Program-made: the position numbers and the translations under genes
Notes under the pieces: model-generated
Told to the model about the DNA's origin: nothing
The model's input: the letters and a program-made list of their open reading frames with translations, nothing else
The model's database searches: none
Shown: one piece after another, positions 50,081 through 59,118 of the stretch
Layout: every line of letters begins with the position of its first letter
Numbering within the stretch: position 1 is the first letter of the stretch
From: an uncultured Pseudomonadales bacterium
GTDB taxonomy: Bacteria; Pseudomonadota; Gammaproteobacteria; Pseudomonadales; Pseudohongiellaceae
Assembly: GCA_943842505.1 (NCBI GenBank)
Contig: CALTDI010000006.1
Span: 1-64,000 of the forward strand
Direction: 5' to 3'
Length of the DNA stretch: 64,000 nt

Positions 50081-50559
50081 GTGAAACTCGATCAACTTCA
50101 AGGCTGGGCATTTATAGCAGAGATAATTGGTGGCATTGCAATAGTGCTATCGATCCTCTATCTGGCTGTAGAGACACGTAATAACACCAATACTATTCAA
50201 TCACAGACTAGTCAAGGGCTGCTCGAATTATCAAATAGTTACCAATTGGAAGTAATCGGCAACCCAGAATTGGCAGACTACTTTGGCGAGGCTACGAAGA
50301 ACCTGAAAGTCTTATAGAAGTTGAGCGATTTCGATTTGAGTTGGAGAAAAGAAGTCAATTCAATCGACAGGAACAAGCGTTTAATAGCTATATTAACGGT
50401 ACACTTACAGATGAAATATGGGGAGGTTGGGACTGGGCTACTAATAGTAACCAATTTGTTTGTCGAGAAGGAAACCTATATTTCTGGGAAGGTGCACAGG
50501 GGAGCTATGGCCGTTCATTCACAGCATATGTTGACAAAATTATTGAAGACAAGTGTTGA
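50081..50559 (+). pseudogene. Cassette 16: single-TM family gene, frameshifted
   Basis: GTG 50081 gives WAFIAEIIGGIAIVLSILYL and AVETRNNTNTIQ (TM about 9-30), then homology up to YFGEATKN. The frame then hits a stop at 50317. One frame over, SLIEVERFRFELEKRSQFNR and QEQAFNSYINGTLTDEIW continue the family pattern to 50559. A one-base indel near 50302 splits the gene. The C-terminal half alone has no start signal. Confidence 0.75.
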
Positions 50560-50635
50560 CCTGAGGGTCTAATGCCAGCTTGCTGAGTGACCTGGAGTAG
50601 CCGTTGCTTACGAGCAATTTTGAAGAACGACCAAC

Positions 50636-50694
50636 ACATAACATTCAAATCAAAAAGGGCTCGCTCTTCATACTTATTATTTAAAGCAATATGT
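50636..50694 (+). other. attC16 (degenerate)
   Basis: R'' ACATAAC (50636-50642), but R' reads AATATGT (50688-50694) instead of GTTATGT, and the stem is weak. Probably inactive, so cassettes 16 and 17 may be frozen together. Confidence 0.8.
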
Positions 50695-50713
50695 GTTTAA
50701 TTAGAATGGGTCA

Positions 50714-51211
50714 TTGAGAGAGGTGATTACGATAGAACAATTACAATTAGTCGCTGAGATTTCAGCAGCATTCCTCGGCTTCATAGCCATCTTTATTGCA
50801 TTGTCGAACGAGGAGGGTCGATTCTCGCCGTCAGATCGCCATTTCATTCAATCTCTCGTTCTTGCATCGTCTTTCGCTATATGCCTTTGCTTTACTCCAC
50901 AGGCTTTACTTTTGTATTTTGCGGAGGATGTAACATGGCATTATTCTCTCTTGGTATTTCTAGTAGGTTGGTCAGTAATAGGCACAATCATAGGATGGGA
51001 GCAATGGAATATGCCTCAAGAAGAGGCTGCAAAAGTTAACGTACTGTGGCATGTACCTCCATGGTCCATGGGTCTTGCGATGCTTGCACTTTTGATATTC
51101 GCATTATATACCGGAGAGAATATCCAACAAGCCTACATCGCCGCAGTCATACTGACTATACCGCAAAATCTTTGGTGTTTTATGGCTATAGTTTTTCGCC
51201 GGTTCTTCTAA
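50714..51211 (+). CDS. Cassette 17: multi-pass membrane protein of unknown function
   Basis: I do not recognise the family. From TTG 50714 (or GTG 50723) the product is about 165 residues with four predicted TM helices, beginning IEQLQLVAEISAAFLGFIAI and FIALS. The opening L-V-A-E-I is reminiscent of the single-TM family, but three further helices follow (LVLASSFAICLCFTPQALLL, YSLLVFLVGWSVIGTIIGW, GLAMLALLIFALYTG). It is the last cassette in the array. Confidence 0.65.
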   Translation: MREVITIEQLQLVAEISAAFLGFIAIFIALSNEEGRFSPSDRHFIQSLVLASSFAICLCFTPQALLLYFAEDVTWHYSLLVFLVGWSVIGTIIGWEQWNMPQEEAAKVNVLWHVPPWSMGLAMLALLIFALYTGENIQQAYIAAVILTIPQNLWCFMAIVFRRFF

Positions 51212-51230
51212 GAAAAAATAGGCATCGAAC

Positions 51231-51293
51231 ACATAACAATTCAATCAAAGAAGAAGCAGATAATGCCCCCCCTTTTTATTAGCGGTGTTATGT
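51231..51293 (+). other. attC17, end of the array
   Basis: R'' ACATAAC (51231-51237), R' GTTATGT (51287-51293). The stem is degraded (AAGAAGCAGATAATGCCCCCC). No further attC follows; backbone genes resume at 51.5 kb. Confidence 0.8.
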
Positions 51294-51532
51294 TCTTAGA
51301 TAATCATCAGTGAAAAAATACGTTCAACTATAATTTTTGCGCCGTTCATCGACCCGACTGTTCTTTAGGCTGCCAATCATCCGAAAGTTATGAAAAGCTC
51401 TGTGCATAAAGTGTTCACGAAAATAATATAAGATCAGTCGGTTAGTAATTTGTGGATGTTAGTTGTAGTTGAAAAAAAGCAATAAAAACCCTAAGGTAAT
51501 TCTACTAATTTGACTACAGACAGGAAGCTGCG

Positions 51533-52747
51533 ATGCGTAGACGAGATTTCTTAACCGGCTTGCCGGGCCTAGCGACAATGCCATTGATGCTGCCACAGGC
51601 TGCGCTGGCTGCGCAGTCGGCACGCCTAAAGATCACCGATGTCCGTTTAATCAGGATCAAGCTGATCGAAGACAAGGGCATTCTTGCCCGACGCGTCGAT
51701 ACTCCCCGTGGCGGGCTACACGTTCAGATTGGCAATTTTACCGTAACGGAAGTGCATACGGATCAAGGCCTGGTGGGCATCGGCCCCGGGATCCCTCCAG
51801 AGAACATCGAGGCCGTGAAACAACTGCTCGTCGGCAAAGATCCTTTCGATATCAATCAGCATGCCAAGGCGCTATACCGTCCGCAGCGCAGATGGGGCGC
51901 CTCGGTAGAGATAGCGCTTTGGGATCTGCTGGGCAAAGCAACGGATTTACCGCTCTACAAGCTCTGGGGCGGTGGGCGCGATAAAGTCCTGCCCTACGCG
52001 GCAATGTGGGGCATCGGCACTGTAGAAGACAGGGTCGAAATAGCCATTGGACTCAAAGAGGACGGCTGGCGTGCCATTAAATTACGTTCGGGGTTCAGGA
52101 CGATGGAGGAGGATATCCGCGTCGTGGAGTTGGTTCGAGACGCGGTAGGCGATGACTTTCACATCCTTTGCGATGGCAACAAGGCACCCGGCGACGCAGA
52201 CGCCAATGGCGAGGATCCGACGCTCTGGAACTTTAAGCGTGCCTACGACACGGCGATGGAGTACCAGCGACTCAACGTCTATTGGCTAGAGGAGCCACTG
52301 CCCCGCTACAACTACGAGCAGTTAGCGGAGCTCAACCGGCTCCTTGCTATGCCGATGGCCGGCGCCGAGGCAAACTGGGGCATTCATGAGTTCAGGTGGC
52401 TTCTTGAGCAGGGGTGTTTCGACGTCCTCATGCCGGAGATAGGCGATATAGGGCCTCTAATGTCCCGCACTGTCGGGACCCTAGCGGCGGCGTACAACAG
52501 GCAAGTCTCGCCGCACTCGGCGCCGTTTGAACGGCGCTTAGTCAATATCTGCGGAATCCACCTTATCGCGTCTATGCCAAACGCCCCAATAACAGAGTTC
52601 ATCCACGAGCCGCCGCACGCGGATATCTTCGAGGGCTGGCAGGTCTTCGAGAACCCGCCCGTCCTGGAAGCGGACGGACAAATTAAAGTGCCTCAGGGCC
52701 CGGGCCTCGGGGTTACGTTCAGGGCGGATCTGATCGAAAAATTCTGA
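51533..52747 (+). CDS. Enolase-superfamily (mandelate racemase/galactonate dehydratase-like) enzyme with Tat-like signal
   Basis: The 404-residue product opens with RRRDFLTGLPGLATMPLM, a twin-arginine signal ending ALAAQ. The superfamily sites follow: IKLRSG (Lys183), LCDGN (Asp214), WLEEPLP (Glu253/254), AGAEAN (Glu279) and SPHSAP (His328). The Lys-His pair and three acidic metal ligands fit racemases and sugar-acid dehydratases (D-galactonate or rhamnonate-like). Export of such an enzyme is unusual. The signal peptide could be non-functional. It stands alone between the integron and fusA. Confidence 0.88.
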   Translation: MRRRDFLTGLPGLATMPLMLPQAALAAQSARLKITDVRLIRIKLIEDKGILARRVDTPRGGLHVQIGNFTVTEVHTDQGLVGIGPGIPPENIEAVKQLLVGKDPFDINQHAKALYRPQRRWGASVEIALWDLLGKATDLPLYKLWGGGRDKVLPYAAMWGIGTVEDRVEIAIGLKEDGWRAIKLRSGFRTMEEDIRVVELVRDAVGDDFHILCDGNKAPGDADANGEDPTLWNFKRAYDTAMEYQRLNVYWLEEPLPRYNYEQLAELNRLLAMPMAGAEANWGIHEFRWLLEQGCFDVLMPEIGDIGPLMSRTVGTLAAAYNRQVSPHSAPFERRLVNICGIHLIASMPNAPITEFIHEPPHADIFEGWQVFENPPVLEADGQIKVPQGPGLGVTFRADLIEKF

Positions 52748-53082
52748 GCGAATGACAGGACACCGCAAGACCAGCGCGGAGTCCTGTTCGGTACTGTTCT
52801 TACTGCGACTCAAAGTTAGTAAGGAAGCGGATAAATAGAGAGGTGAGAATGAATACAGTACGGTATTTGTCCTTCCTCAGTTCTAACTGAAGATCATTTT
52901 TTGCTATTTTTAGCAGTGCCCCCGCTTATTTCTCACGCATAAGCACTATTTTGTGCCATTTCAGCCTATTACCTTGATCCGCCCCGCATTTTCCCCTCGC
53001 GTTTTACCATGAAACTCGAGTATTATACCGCACCATTTTTGACCTAACTAAACAGCTAACCTTTTAACCTTTAGGCAGCACA
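52748..53082. other. Intergenic region upstream of EF-G, no gene seen
   Basis: 335 bases with AT-rich stretches and no recognisable gene. A weak AGG lies before the EF-G ATG. Confidence 0.5.
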
Positions 53083-55176
53083 ATGACTGATTTATCACTA
53101 TATAGAAACATAGGTATTTTCGCCCACGTTGATGCCGGTAAAACCACGACCACAGAGCGCATTCTGAAGCTAACCGGTAAAATTCATAAAACCGGAGAAG
53201 TGCACGATGGTGCGGCAACAACGGATTTCATGGATCAGGAGAAAGAGCGCGGAATCACTATTCAGTCTGCAGCGACCACTTGTTTCTGGCGAGACCACCG
53301 TCTGAATGTTATCGATACCCCAGGTCACGTTGATTTCACCGTAGAGGTGTATCGCTCACTTAAAGTGTTGGATGGCGGCGTTGGTGTTTTCTGTGGCTCT
53401 GGCGGTGTTGAGCCCCAGTCAGAGACTAACTGGCGCTATGCCAATGACTCGGAAGTATCGCGCATAATCTTCGTTAACAAGCTGGACCGCGTAGGCGCAG
53501 ACTTCCTCAAGGTTGTTGGCCAGGTCGAGAATATTCTCGGCGCAAACCCTCTGGTCATGGTTTTACCCATAGGCACCGAAGACGATTTTATAGGTATTGT
53601 TGATCTTCTCACACGCAAATCACATATTTGGCCTGATCCAGGCAACCCTGAAAAATTCGAGATTGGCGAAGTGCCGGAAGACATGGTTGATCTGGTAGAG
53701 GAATACCGCGAAAAATTAATCGAAATGGCGGTTGAGCAAGATGATGACGTGATGGAGTCTTATCTAGACGGCGTAGAGCCTTCGATCGATGACATCAAGC
53801 GCTGCATCCGCAAGGGCACTATCGCCCTGGACTTCTTCCCTACTTATTGCGGTTCTGCGTTCAAAGACAAAGGCATTCAATTGGTACTGGATGCGGTTGT
53901 TGATTTTCTGCCCAACCCAACTGAAGTTCAACCTCAGCCGCTAATGGATGAGGAAGGCGAACCCAATGGTGAAGTTGCCGTGGTTTCTGAGACTGAGCCA
54001 TTTCGTGCATTGGCGTTCAAGATCATGGAGGACCGCTTTGGCGCCCTTACCTTTGTTAGGGTGTATTCCGGTGTACTAAACAAAGGCGATACCATACTCA
54101 ATGCATTCACCGGTAAAACCGAACGCATTGGCCGTATGGTAGAAATGCATGCCGATGACCGCAATGAAATTGATAGAGTGCAAGCCGGTGACATATTTGC
54201 CATCGTTGGCATGAAAAATGTGCAGACAGGCCACACCCTATGTAGCACCGACCACCCTTGTACGTTAGAACCGATGGTTTTCCCAGACCCGGTTATATCA
54301 ATAGCGGTATCACCAAAAGACAAGAGCAGCGTTGACAAATTGGGCGTTGCGATTGGCAAGATGGTCGCGGAAGATCCTTCTTTTCGAGTTGAGACAGACG
54401 AAGATTCCGGCGAAACCATCCTCAAAGGAATGGGCGAGCTGCACCTTGATATTAAGGTCGATATTTTGAATCGTACTTACGGTGTTGATCTGGAAGTTGG
54501 CGCACCTCAGGTAGCCTATCGTGAAACTATCACGCAGGAAATTGAAGATTCCTACACGCACAAGAAGCAGTCAGGTGGTTCCGGTCAATTCGGTAAGATC
54601 GATTACCGTATCAAGCCCGGCGAACCAGGTACCGGCTATGTATTTAGCTCCAGTGTTGTGGGCGGTAACGTACCGAAAGAATTCTTCCCTGCTATTGAGA
54701 AAGGTTTCAAAGGCATGATGGAGAGCGGGCCAATAGCCGGCTTTCCGGTACTGGACGTAGAAATCGAGCTATATGACGGTGGCTTCCACGCAGTGGATTC
54801 ATCGGCGGTAGCTTTTGAACTTGCTGCAAGAGGCGCTTATCGTCAGTCAATGCCTAAGGCCGGGCCCGAGTTAATCGAGCCGATCATGAAGGTAGATGTA
54901 TTTACGCCGGAAGATCACATGGGTGATGTGATTGGCGATTTAAACCGTCGTCGCGGCATGATCAAAGATCAGGATACTGGCACCACAGGTATTCGTATTA
55001 AAGCCGATGTGCCTCTTTCAGAAATGTTTGGCTACATTGGCAGCCTGCGAACAATGACATCGGGTCGCGGTCAGTTCTCTATGGAGTTCTCTCATTACTC
55101 GCAATGCCCGAGGTCGGTCTCTGAGGCTGTTGTTGAAGCTGAGAAAGAGAGACAGGAAGCTAAATCCAAGAACTAA
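53083..55176 (+). CDS. Translation elongation factor G, type 2
   Basis: The 697-residue GTPase has G1 [15 protein letters not shown], switch [22 protein letters not shown], and EF-G domains II-V ([39 protein letters not shown]). The start [14 protein letters not shown] and the acidic, short G' insert fit the second EF-G of many gammaproteobacteria (fusA2/EF-G2). The rps-str operon is not here, so this is not the ribosomal-operon fusA. A good terminator follows. Confidence 0.9.
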   Translation: MTDLSLYRNIGIFAHVDAGKTTTTERILKLTGKIHKTGEVHDGAATTDFMDQEKERGITIQSAATTCFWRDHRLNVIDTPGHVDFTVEVYRSLKVLDGGVGVFCGSGGVEPQSETNWRYANDSEVSRIIFVNKLDRVGADFLKVVGQVENILGANPLVMVLPIGTEDDFIGIVDLLTRKSHIWPDPGNPEKFEIGEVPEDMVDLVEEYREKLIEMAVEQDDDVMESYLDGVEPSIDDIKRCIRKGTIALDFFPTYCGSAFKDKGIQLVLDAVVDFLPNPTEVQPQPLMDEEGEPNGEVAVVSETEPFRALAFKIMEDRFGALTFVRVYSGVLNKGDTILNAFTGKTERIGRMVEMHADDRNEIDRVQAGDIFAIVGMKNVQTGHTLCSTDHPCTLEPMVFPDPVISIAVSPKDKSSVDKLGVAIGKMVAEDPSFRVETDEDSGETILKGMGELHLDIKVDILNRTYGVDLEVGAPQVAYRETITQEIEDSYTHKKQSGGSGQFGKIDYRIKPGEPGTGYVFSSSVVGGNVPKEFFPAIEKGFKGMMESGPIAGFPVLDVEIELYDGGFHAVDSSAVAFELAARGAYRQSMPKAGPELIEPIMKVDVFTPEDHMGDVIGDLNRRRGMIKDQDTGTTGIRIKADVPLSEMFGYIGSLRTMTSGRGQFSMEFSHYSQCPRSVSEAVVEAEKERQEAKSKN

Positions 55177-55195
55177 GTTGAAATTCTTGTTTTTG

Positions 55196-55231
55196 AAGGC
55201 CCCGATAATGAACTTTATCGGGGCCTTTTTT
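55196..55231 (+). terminator. Intrinsic terminator of EF-G2
   Basis: AAGGCCCCGATAA tgaac TTTATCGGGGCC then TTTTTT: a strong stem with a U-run, 20 nt after the stop. Confidence 0.95.
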
Positions 55232-55325
55232 GTGGTTAGTAAGACGATAGACAAATAGCCCCGGCTCAATAAGGGATCTTCTCACTGACCTCTCGGCTTG
55301 CCCTACTTCCCGCTAAAAACTCAGC

Positions 55326-57239
55326 CTAGGAATTGCGCAGCTTCTCCAGTTCTTCCCAGCGCTCGTAGACCTGATCGAGCTGAGTCTGCAGGTCAGCGGC
55401 CTGCTTAAGTGTTTCCTCGACAGACTTTCCACCGTCGTCCGTATTGTCGTAGAACTCCGGTTTCGACATCAGCTGTTCCAGTTCGGCCTGTTGCTTCTCT
55501 AACTCTTCAATTGTCGCAGGCAGTGCGTCTAGCTCGCGTTGATCTTTATAGGAGAGCTTCTTTGCGGAAACCTTCTTCGGCTCTGGGATTTTCTCCGCCG
55601 ACTTAGCTGGCTTCTCTGCCCCGCTCGCTTTCTCGCTGTCTTCGAAGCTGAACAGGTTGCCGCCCTTACGCGACCAGTCACTGTAGCCACCCACGTACTC
55701 GCCGATCTTGCCCTCGCCTTCGAACACCATGATGCTAGTCACTACATTGTCCATGAACTGCCTGTCGTGACTAACGAGTAGCACGGTCCCATCAAACTTC
55801 AGCAGAATGTCTTCGAGAAGTTCCAGGGTTTCGATATCCAGGTCATTGGTCGGTTCGTCCAGCACCAGAATATTTGCCGGGCGACTGAAGACCTTCGCGA
55901 GTATCGCGCGATTCTGTTCTCCACCGGAGAGCGCTTTCGCCGGTGTGCGGATTCTATCTGGCGCGAACAGGAAGTCGCCCAGATAACTGATCACATGCTT
56001 GCTCTGGCCATTAATCTCGATGTAGTCCTGACCGCCGCTGACGTTGTCGATCAGGTTCTTCTCCATGTCCAGATGCTCACGCAGCTGGTCGAAGTAGGCG
56101 ATCTGCAGTTTTGATCCGAGTTTTACCGTGCCTTCTTGCGCTGTTAGCTTGCCCAGCAAGATCTTTAGCAGAGTCGATTTACCGGCGCCGTTCGCACCGA
56201 CGATTCCGATACGATCACCGCGCATAACCGTCGTGGAAAAATCCTTGATGACAGTTCTGCCATCGAAGCTATGACTTATGCCTTCCAACTCGGCGACAAT
56301 CTTTCCTGAGTTCTCGGTGTTGTTCAGCTTGAACTTCGCACTGCCTTGAAGTTCTCTGCGCTCGCTTCTCTCCCGGCGCAATGCCTCCAGTGCGCGGACT
56401 CTGCCCTCGTTGCGTGTACGCCTGGCTTTGATGCCCTGCCTAATCCACACTTCTTCCTGCGCTAGTTTCTTATCGAATAGTTTATTCGCTTTATCTTCGC
56501 TCGCCAGTTGCTGTTCGCGAAAATCTAGAAACTTCTGGAATGTTCCCTCGAACTCATACAGATGACCCCTGTCGATCTCTACGATCTTGTTCACCACGTT
56601 CTGCAGGAAAGTTCTGTCGTGAGTAACCAGCAATACTGCGCCGTTATAGTCCTGCAGTTGTTTCTCCAGCCATTCTATCGCTGGCACATCGAGATGGTTT
56701 GTCGGTTCATCGAGAAGCAGAAATTCGGGCTCTCTTACCAGTGCCCTAGCCAATGCCACACGCTTGCGCCAACCACCGGACAGCTCCGACATTAATTTAT
56801 TCGCTGGTAGTTGCAGCTGGGTGATGACGGTATCTACTTTCTGCCCCAGGCTCCAACCCTGCTTCGCCTCTAGCTGTCCCTGTACCCGCTCCAACTCCGA
56901 CATATCGGCGTTCTCGTAGTCGGTTATGAGGTGATGATACCGCTTCAGCAGCTCACCCACTTCGGCGAGACCACCTGCAACCATGTCATATACGGATTGC
57001 TCGTCGGCCTCGGGCAGAGATTGTTCCAGCCAGGCGACTTCTACTCCGGGTCTGAGCCAGCGCTCTCCGCTATCGGGCTGCATGGAGCCGGCAATCACTT
57101 TCATGAAGGTTGTCTTACCGGCGCCGTTGCGTCCTAGCAAACCGATCTTGGTGCCTTTCTTCAGGGTGAAATCCACTTCATCCAGAAGAATGTGGGTACC
57201 AAAATTAAGAGAGACTTTATCGAGGCGTACTAAGGGCAT
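55326..57239 (-). CDS. uup: ABC-F ATPase Uup
   Basis: ATG 57239 gives MPLVRLDKVSLNFG, the normal Uup start; 23 extra N-terminal codons upstream are unlikely. The 637-residue product has two ABC domains (GRNGAGKTTF with LSGGWRKRVALARALV; GANGAGKSTLL with LSGGEQNRAILAKVF), each with LDEPTN, and a C-terminal coiled coil (RELDALPATIEELEKQQAEL) that binds branched DNA. Uup acts on ribosomes or replication/repair intermediates and limits transposon excision. It is convergent with EF-G2. Confidence 0.93.
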   Translation of the reverse strand: MPLVRLDKVSLNFGTHILLDEVDFTLKKGTKIGLLGRNGAGKTTFMKVIAGSMQPDSGERWLRPGVEVAWLEQSLPEADEQSVYDMVAGGLAEVGELLKRYHHLITDYENADMSELERVQGQLEAKQGWSLGQKVDTVITQLQLPANKLMSELSGGWRKRVALARALVREPEFLLLDEPTNHLDVPAIEWLEKQLQDYNGAVLLVTHDRTFLQNVVNKIVEIDRGHLYEFEGTFQKFLDFREQQLASEDKANKLFDKKLAQEEVWIRQGIKARRTRNEGRVRALEALRRERSERRELQGSAKFKLNNTENSGKIVAELEGISHSFDGRTVIKDFSTTVMRGDRIGIVGANGAGKSTLLKILLGKLTAQEGTVKLGSKLQIAYFDQLREHLDMEKNLIDNVSGGQDYIEINGQSKHVISYLGDFLFAPDRIRTPAKALSGGEQNRAILAKVFSRPANILVLDEPTNDLDIETLELLEDILLKFDGTVLLVSHDRQFMDNVVTSIMVFEGEGKIGEYVGGYSDWSRKGGNLFSFEDSEKASGAEKPAKSAEKIPEPKKVSAKKLSYKDQRELDALPATIEELEKQQAELEQLMSKPEFYDNTDDGGKSVEETLKQAADLQTQLDQVYERWEELEKLRNS

Positions 57240-57581
57240 GAGAGTAGTGACATGAACATAAAATGGGCACTTAAAAAATAGATACTTAAAGAATAGCTGC
57301 GTGAGCAAAAGGCTGACTGCAATTGGGCGGCCATTCTACCCTATAGACTGCGGAAATAGGGAAATGGTGAAGGATTGAACTCAGACATCTACGCACGGCG
57401 CAGGAGAGGTACAGGTAGAAACTTATTGGCCTATTTGACCACCCCGGTGGCAACTTTCCTAATAGTAGGGTTATTTACTATATATTAATCAGTAACTTAA
57501 CTATTGGTACGGATGCTGCATCAATAGATCCTGTAGACAGAAAATTCTGTGTGATCAAGGTGCTATCTGGAGGCAAGAGCT
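57240..57581. other. Divergent intergenic region, no gene seen
   Basis: 342 bases between uup and the DUF454-like gene. I saw no coding sequence, terminator or repeat. GGAGG lies before the GTG of the next gene. Confidence 0.5.
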
Positions 57582-57935
57582 GTGAACCCGAAACAATCTA
57601 AGAATCAATTGCTGCCACTACTACTGAAGGGAGCGGGGCTGGTCCTGGTGGGCATACTCGCCCTGCTTGGACTCATAGGACTGGTTCTTCCCGTAATTCC
57701 GGGAATCCTATTTCTGTTTTTCGCGGCATTGCTACTGGCAAAGATTTCCAGTCGCTTCGACACGCTGCTAAACAGCAATAGCCAGATGAGGCATTGGCGT
57801 AGTCGCTGGGACAGGTCTAACTCACTGCCTCTACTACAACGAGTAAAATTGTCTTTCTGGGTACTCGCCAGAGCCGTGGTGAATGGCGTTGAGGCCGCTG
57901 CCAATTCACTGAACAAGGCTGGAGCCGAGAACTAG
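57582..57935 (+). CDS. DUF454-like (YbaN-type) membrane protein
   Basis: The 117-residue product (GTG start) has a long hydrophobic region with the pattern LGLIGLVLPVIPGILFLFFA and ALLLAKISSRF, typical of DUF454/YbaN proteins with two closely spaced helices. The rest is basic (WRSRWDRS) and then a short helix. Function unknown. It ends convergent with the oxidoreductase gene by 4 nt. Confidence 0.7.
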   Translation: MNPKQSKNQLLPLLLKGAGLVLVGILALLGLIGLVLPVIPGILFLFFAALLLAKISSRFDTLLNSNSQMRHWRSRWDRSNSLPLLQRVKLSFWVLARAVVNGVEAAANSLNKAGAEN

Positions 57936-59098
57936 TCCAACTGCTGCCAGATATTTCCCTGGGCATTCGAGGCAACCGCCTTGTCGATGAAACGCATGCC
58001 ACGCAGACCGTCTGCGATACCCGGCACCAGCAGAGCATCGGGGTCGCAGGCCTGCTTGTTCTTGCGAGCATTCAACTGCGTAGCGATATCTGTGTAGATT
58101 GTAGCGAAGGCTTCCAGAAAGCCTTCTGAGTGGCCTGCGGGCAGACGAGTAGAGTAGCCGGGCGCTGCATCGATACTGGCGCTGCCTCGGGAGAGAATCT
58201 CTCGATTGCCACCCAGTGCCGTAAAATTTAGATAATTCGGGTTCTCCTGCGACCAATCGATGCCAGCCTTGTCGCCATAGATTCGGATACGCAGAGCATT
58301 CTCATTGCCCGTTGCCACCTGACTGGACCAGAGACTCCCTTTGGCTCCGTTGTTAAAACGCAGCAGCATGTTCGCATTGTCATCGAGTTTGCGCTGACCC
58401 ACGAAGGAGTTCAGGTCGGCAAGCAACTGTGTTGCGCGCAGCCCGCTAACGAACTCAGCCAGGTGGAACGCGTGGGTGCCAATATCACCGATGCAACCAC
58501 CGGCACCTGCTTTTGCAGGGTCGGTTCGCCAGGCTGCCTGTTTCTGGTCGGAGTCTTCCAGGTTGGTGGCTAACCAATCTTGCGGATACTCGACCTGCAC
58601 CACCCGAATCTCGCCGAGCTTGCCCTGGGCTATCAACTGCCGCGCCAGACGCACCATAGGGTAGGCGCTATAGTTATAGGTTACGGCAAACAACAGCCCA
58701 CTGCTGTCTGCCAGTTCGGCTAGCTCTTCGGCCTGCGCGAGTGTCGCCGTTAGCGGCTTATCGCAGATTACATGGATGCCTGCACGCAGCAATGCTGCAG
58801 CTGCCGGATGGTGCAGATGATTCGGTGTAGCGATGGCACAGACTTCTATCCCATCTTCTCTGGCTGCCTCAGCCAGGGCCATCTCTTCGAAGCTTGCGTA
58901 ACTGCGGTCGCTGTTAATGCCCACCTCGGCAGCAGACGCTGCCGCCTTTTGCGCATCGGCGCTTAGGGCGCCGGCCACTAACTCGAAGCGACCATCCAGT
59001 CGGGCTGCAATGCGATGTACCTCGCCGATGAAGGCGCCCTGCCCACCGCCTATCATGCCCAATCTAAGTTTGGGCTGAGCTGATTTATTATCCGTCAT
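57932..59098 (-). CDS. Gfo/Idh/MocA-family sugar-derivative oxidoreductase
   Basis: The 388-residue product has the Rossmann start RLGMIGGGQGAFIGEVHRIA, CAIATPNHLHHPAAAALL, the conserved EKP-like CDKPLTATLAQAEEL and GGCIGDIGTHAFHLAEFVSG in the C-terminal domain. Members are NAD(P)-dependent dehydrogenases of sugars, inositols or sugar acids. It lies 20 bp downstream of the isomerase gene on the same strand. Confidence 0.9.
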   Translation of the reverse strand: MTDNKSAQPKLRLGMIGGGQGAFIGEVHRIAARLDGRFELVAGALSADAQKAAASAAEVGINSDRSYASFEEMALAEAAREDGIEVCAIATPNHLHHPAAAALLRAGIHVICDKPLTATLAQAEELAELADSSGLLFAVTYNYSAYPMVRLARQLIAQGKLGEIRVVQVEYPQDWLATNLEDSDQKQAAWRTDPAKAGAGGCIGDIGTHAFHLAEFVSGLRATQLLADLNSFVGQRKLDDNANMLLRFNNGAKGSLWSSQVATGNENALRIRIYGDKAGIDWSQENPNYLNFTALGGNREILSRGSASIDAAPGYSTRLPAGHSEGFLEAFATIYTDIATQLNARKNKQACDPDALLVPGIADGLRGMRFIDKAVASNAQGNIWQQLD

Positions 59099-59118
59099 CG
59101 TATAACCCGCAGTGATTC

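Noticed and set aside
40533..51293. Regularly recurring similar repeats as a CRISPR array
   Set aside because: Repeats are imperfect hairpins 0.3-1.3 kb apart with genes between them; they are attC sites.
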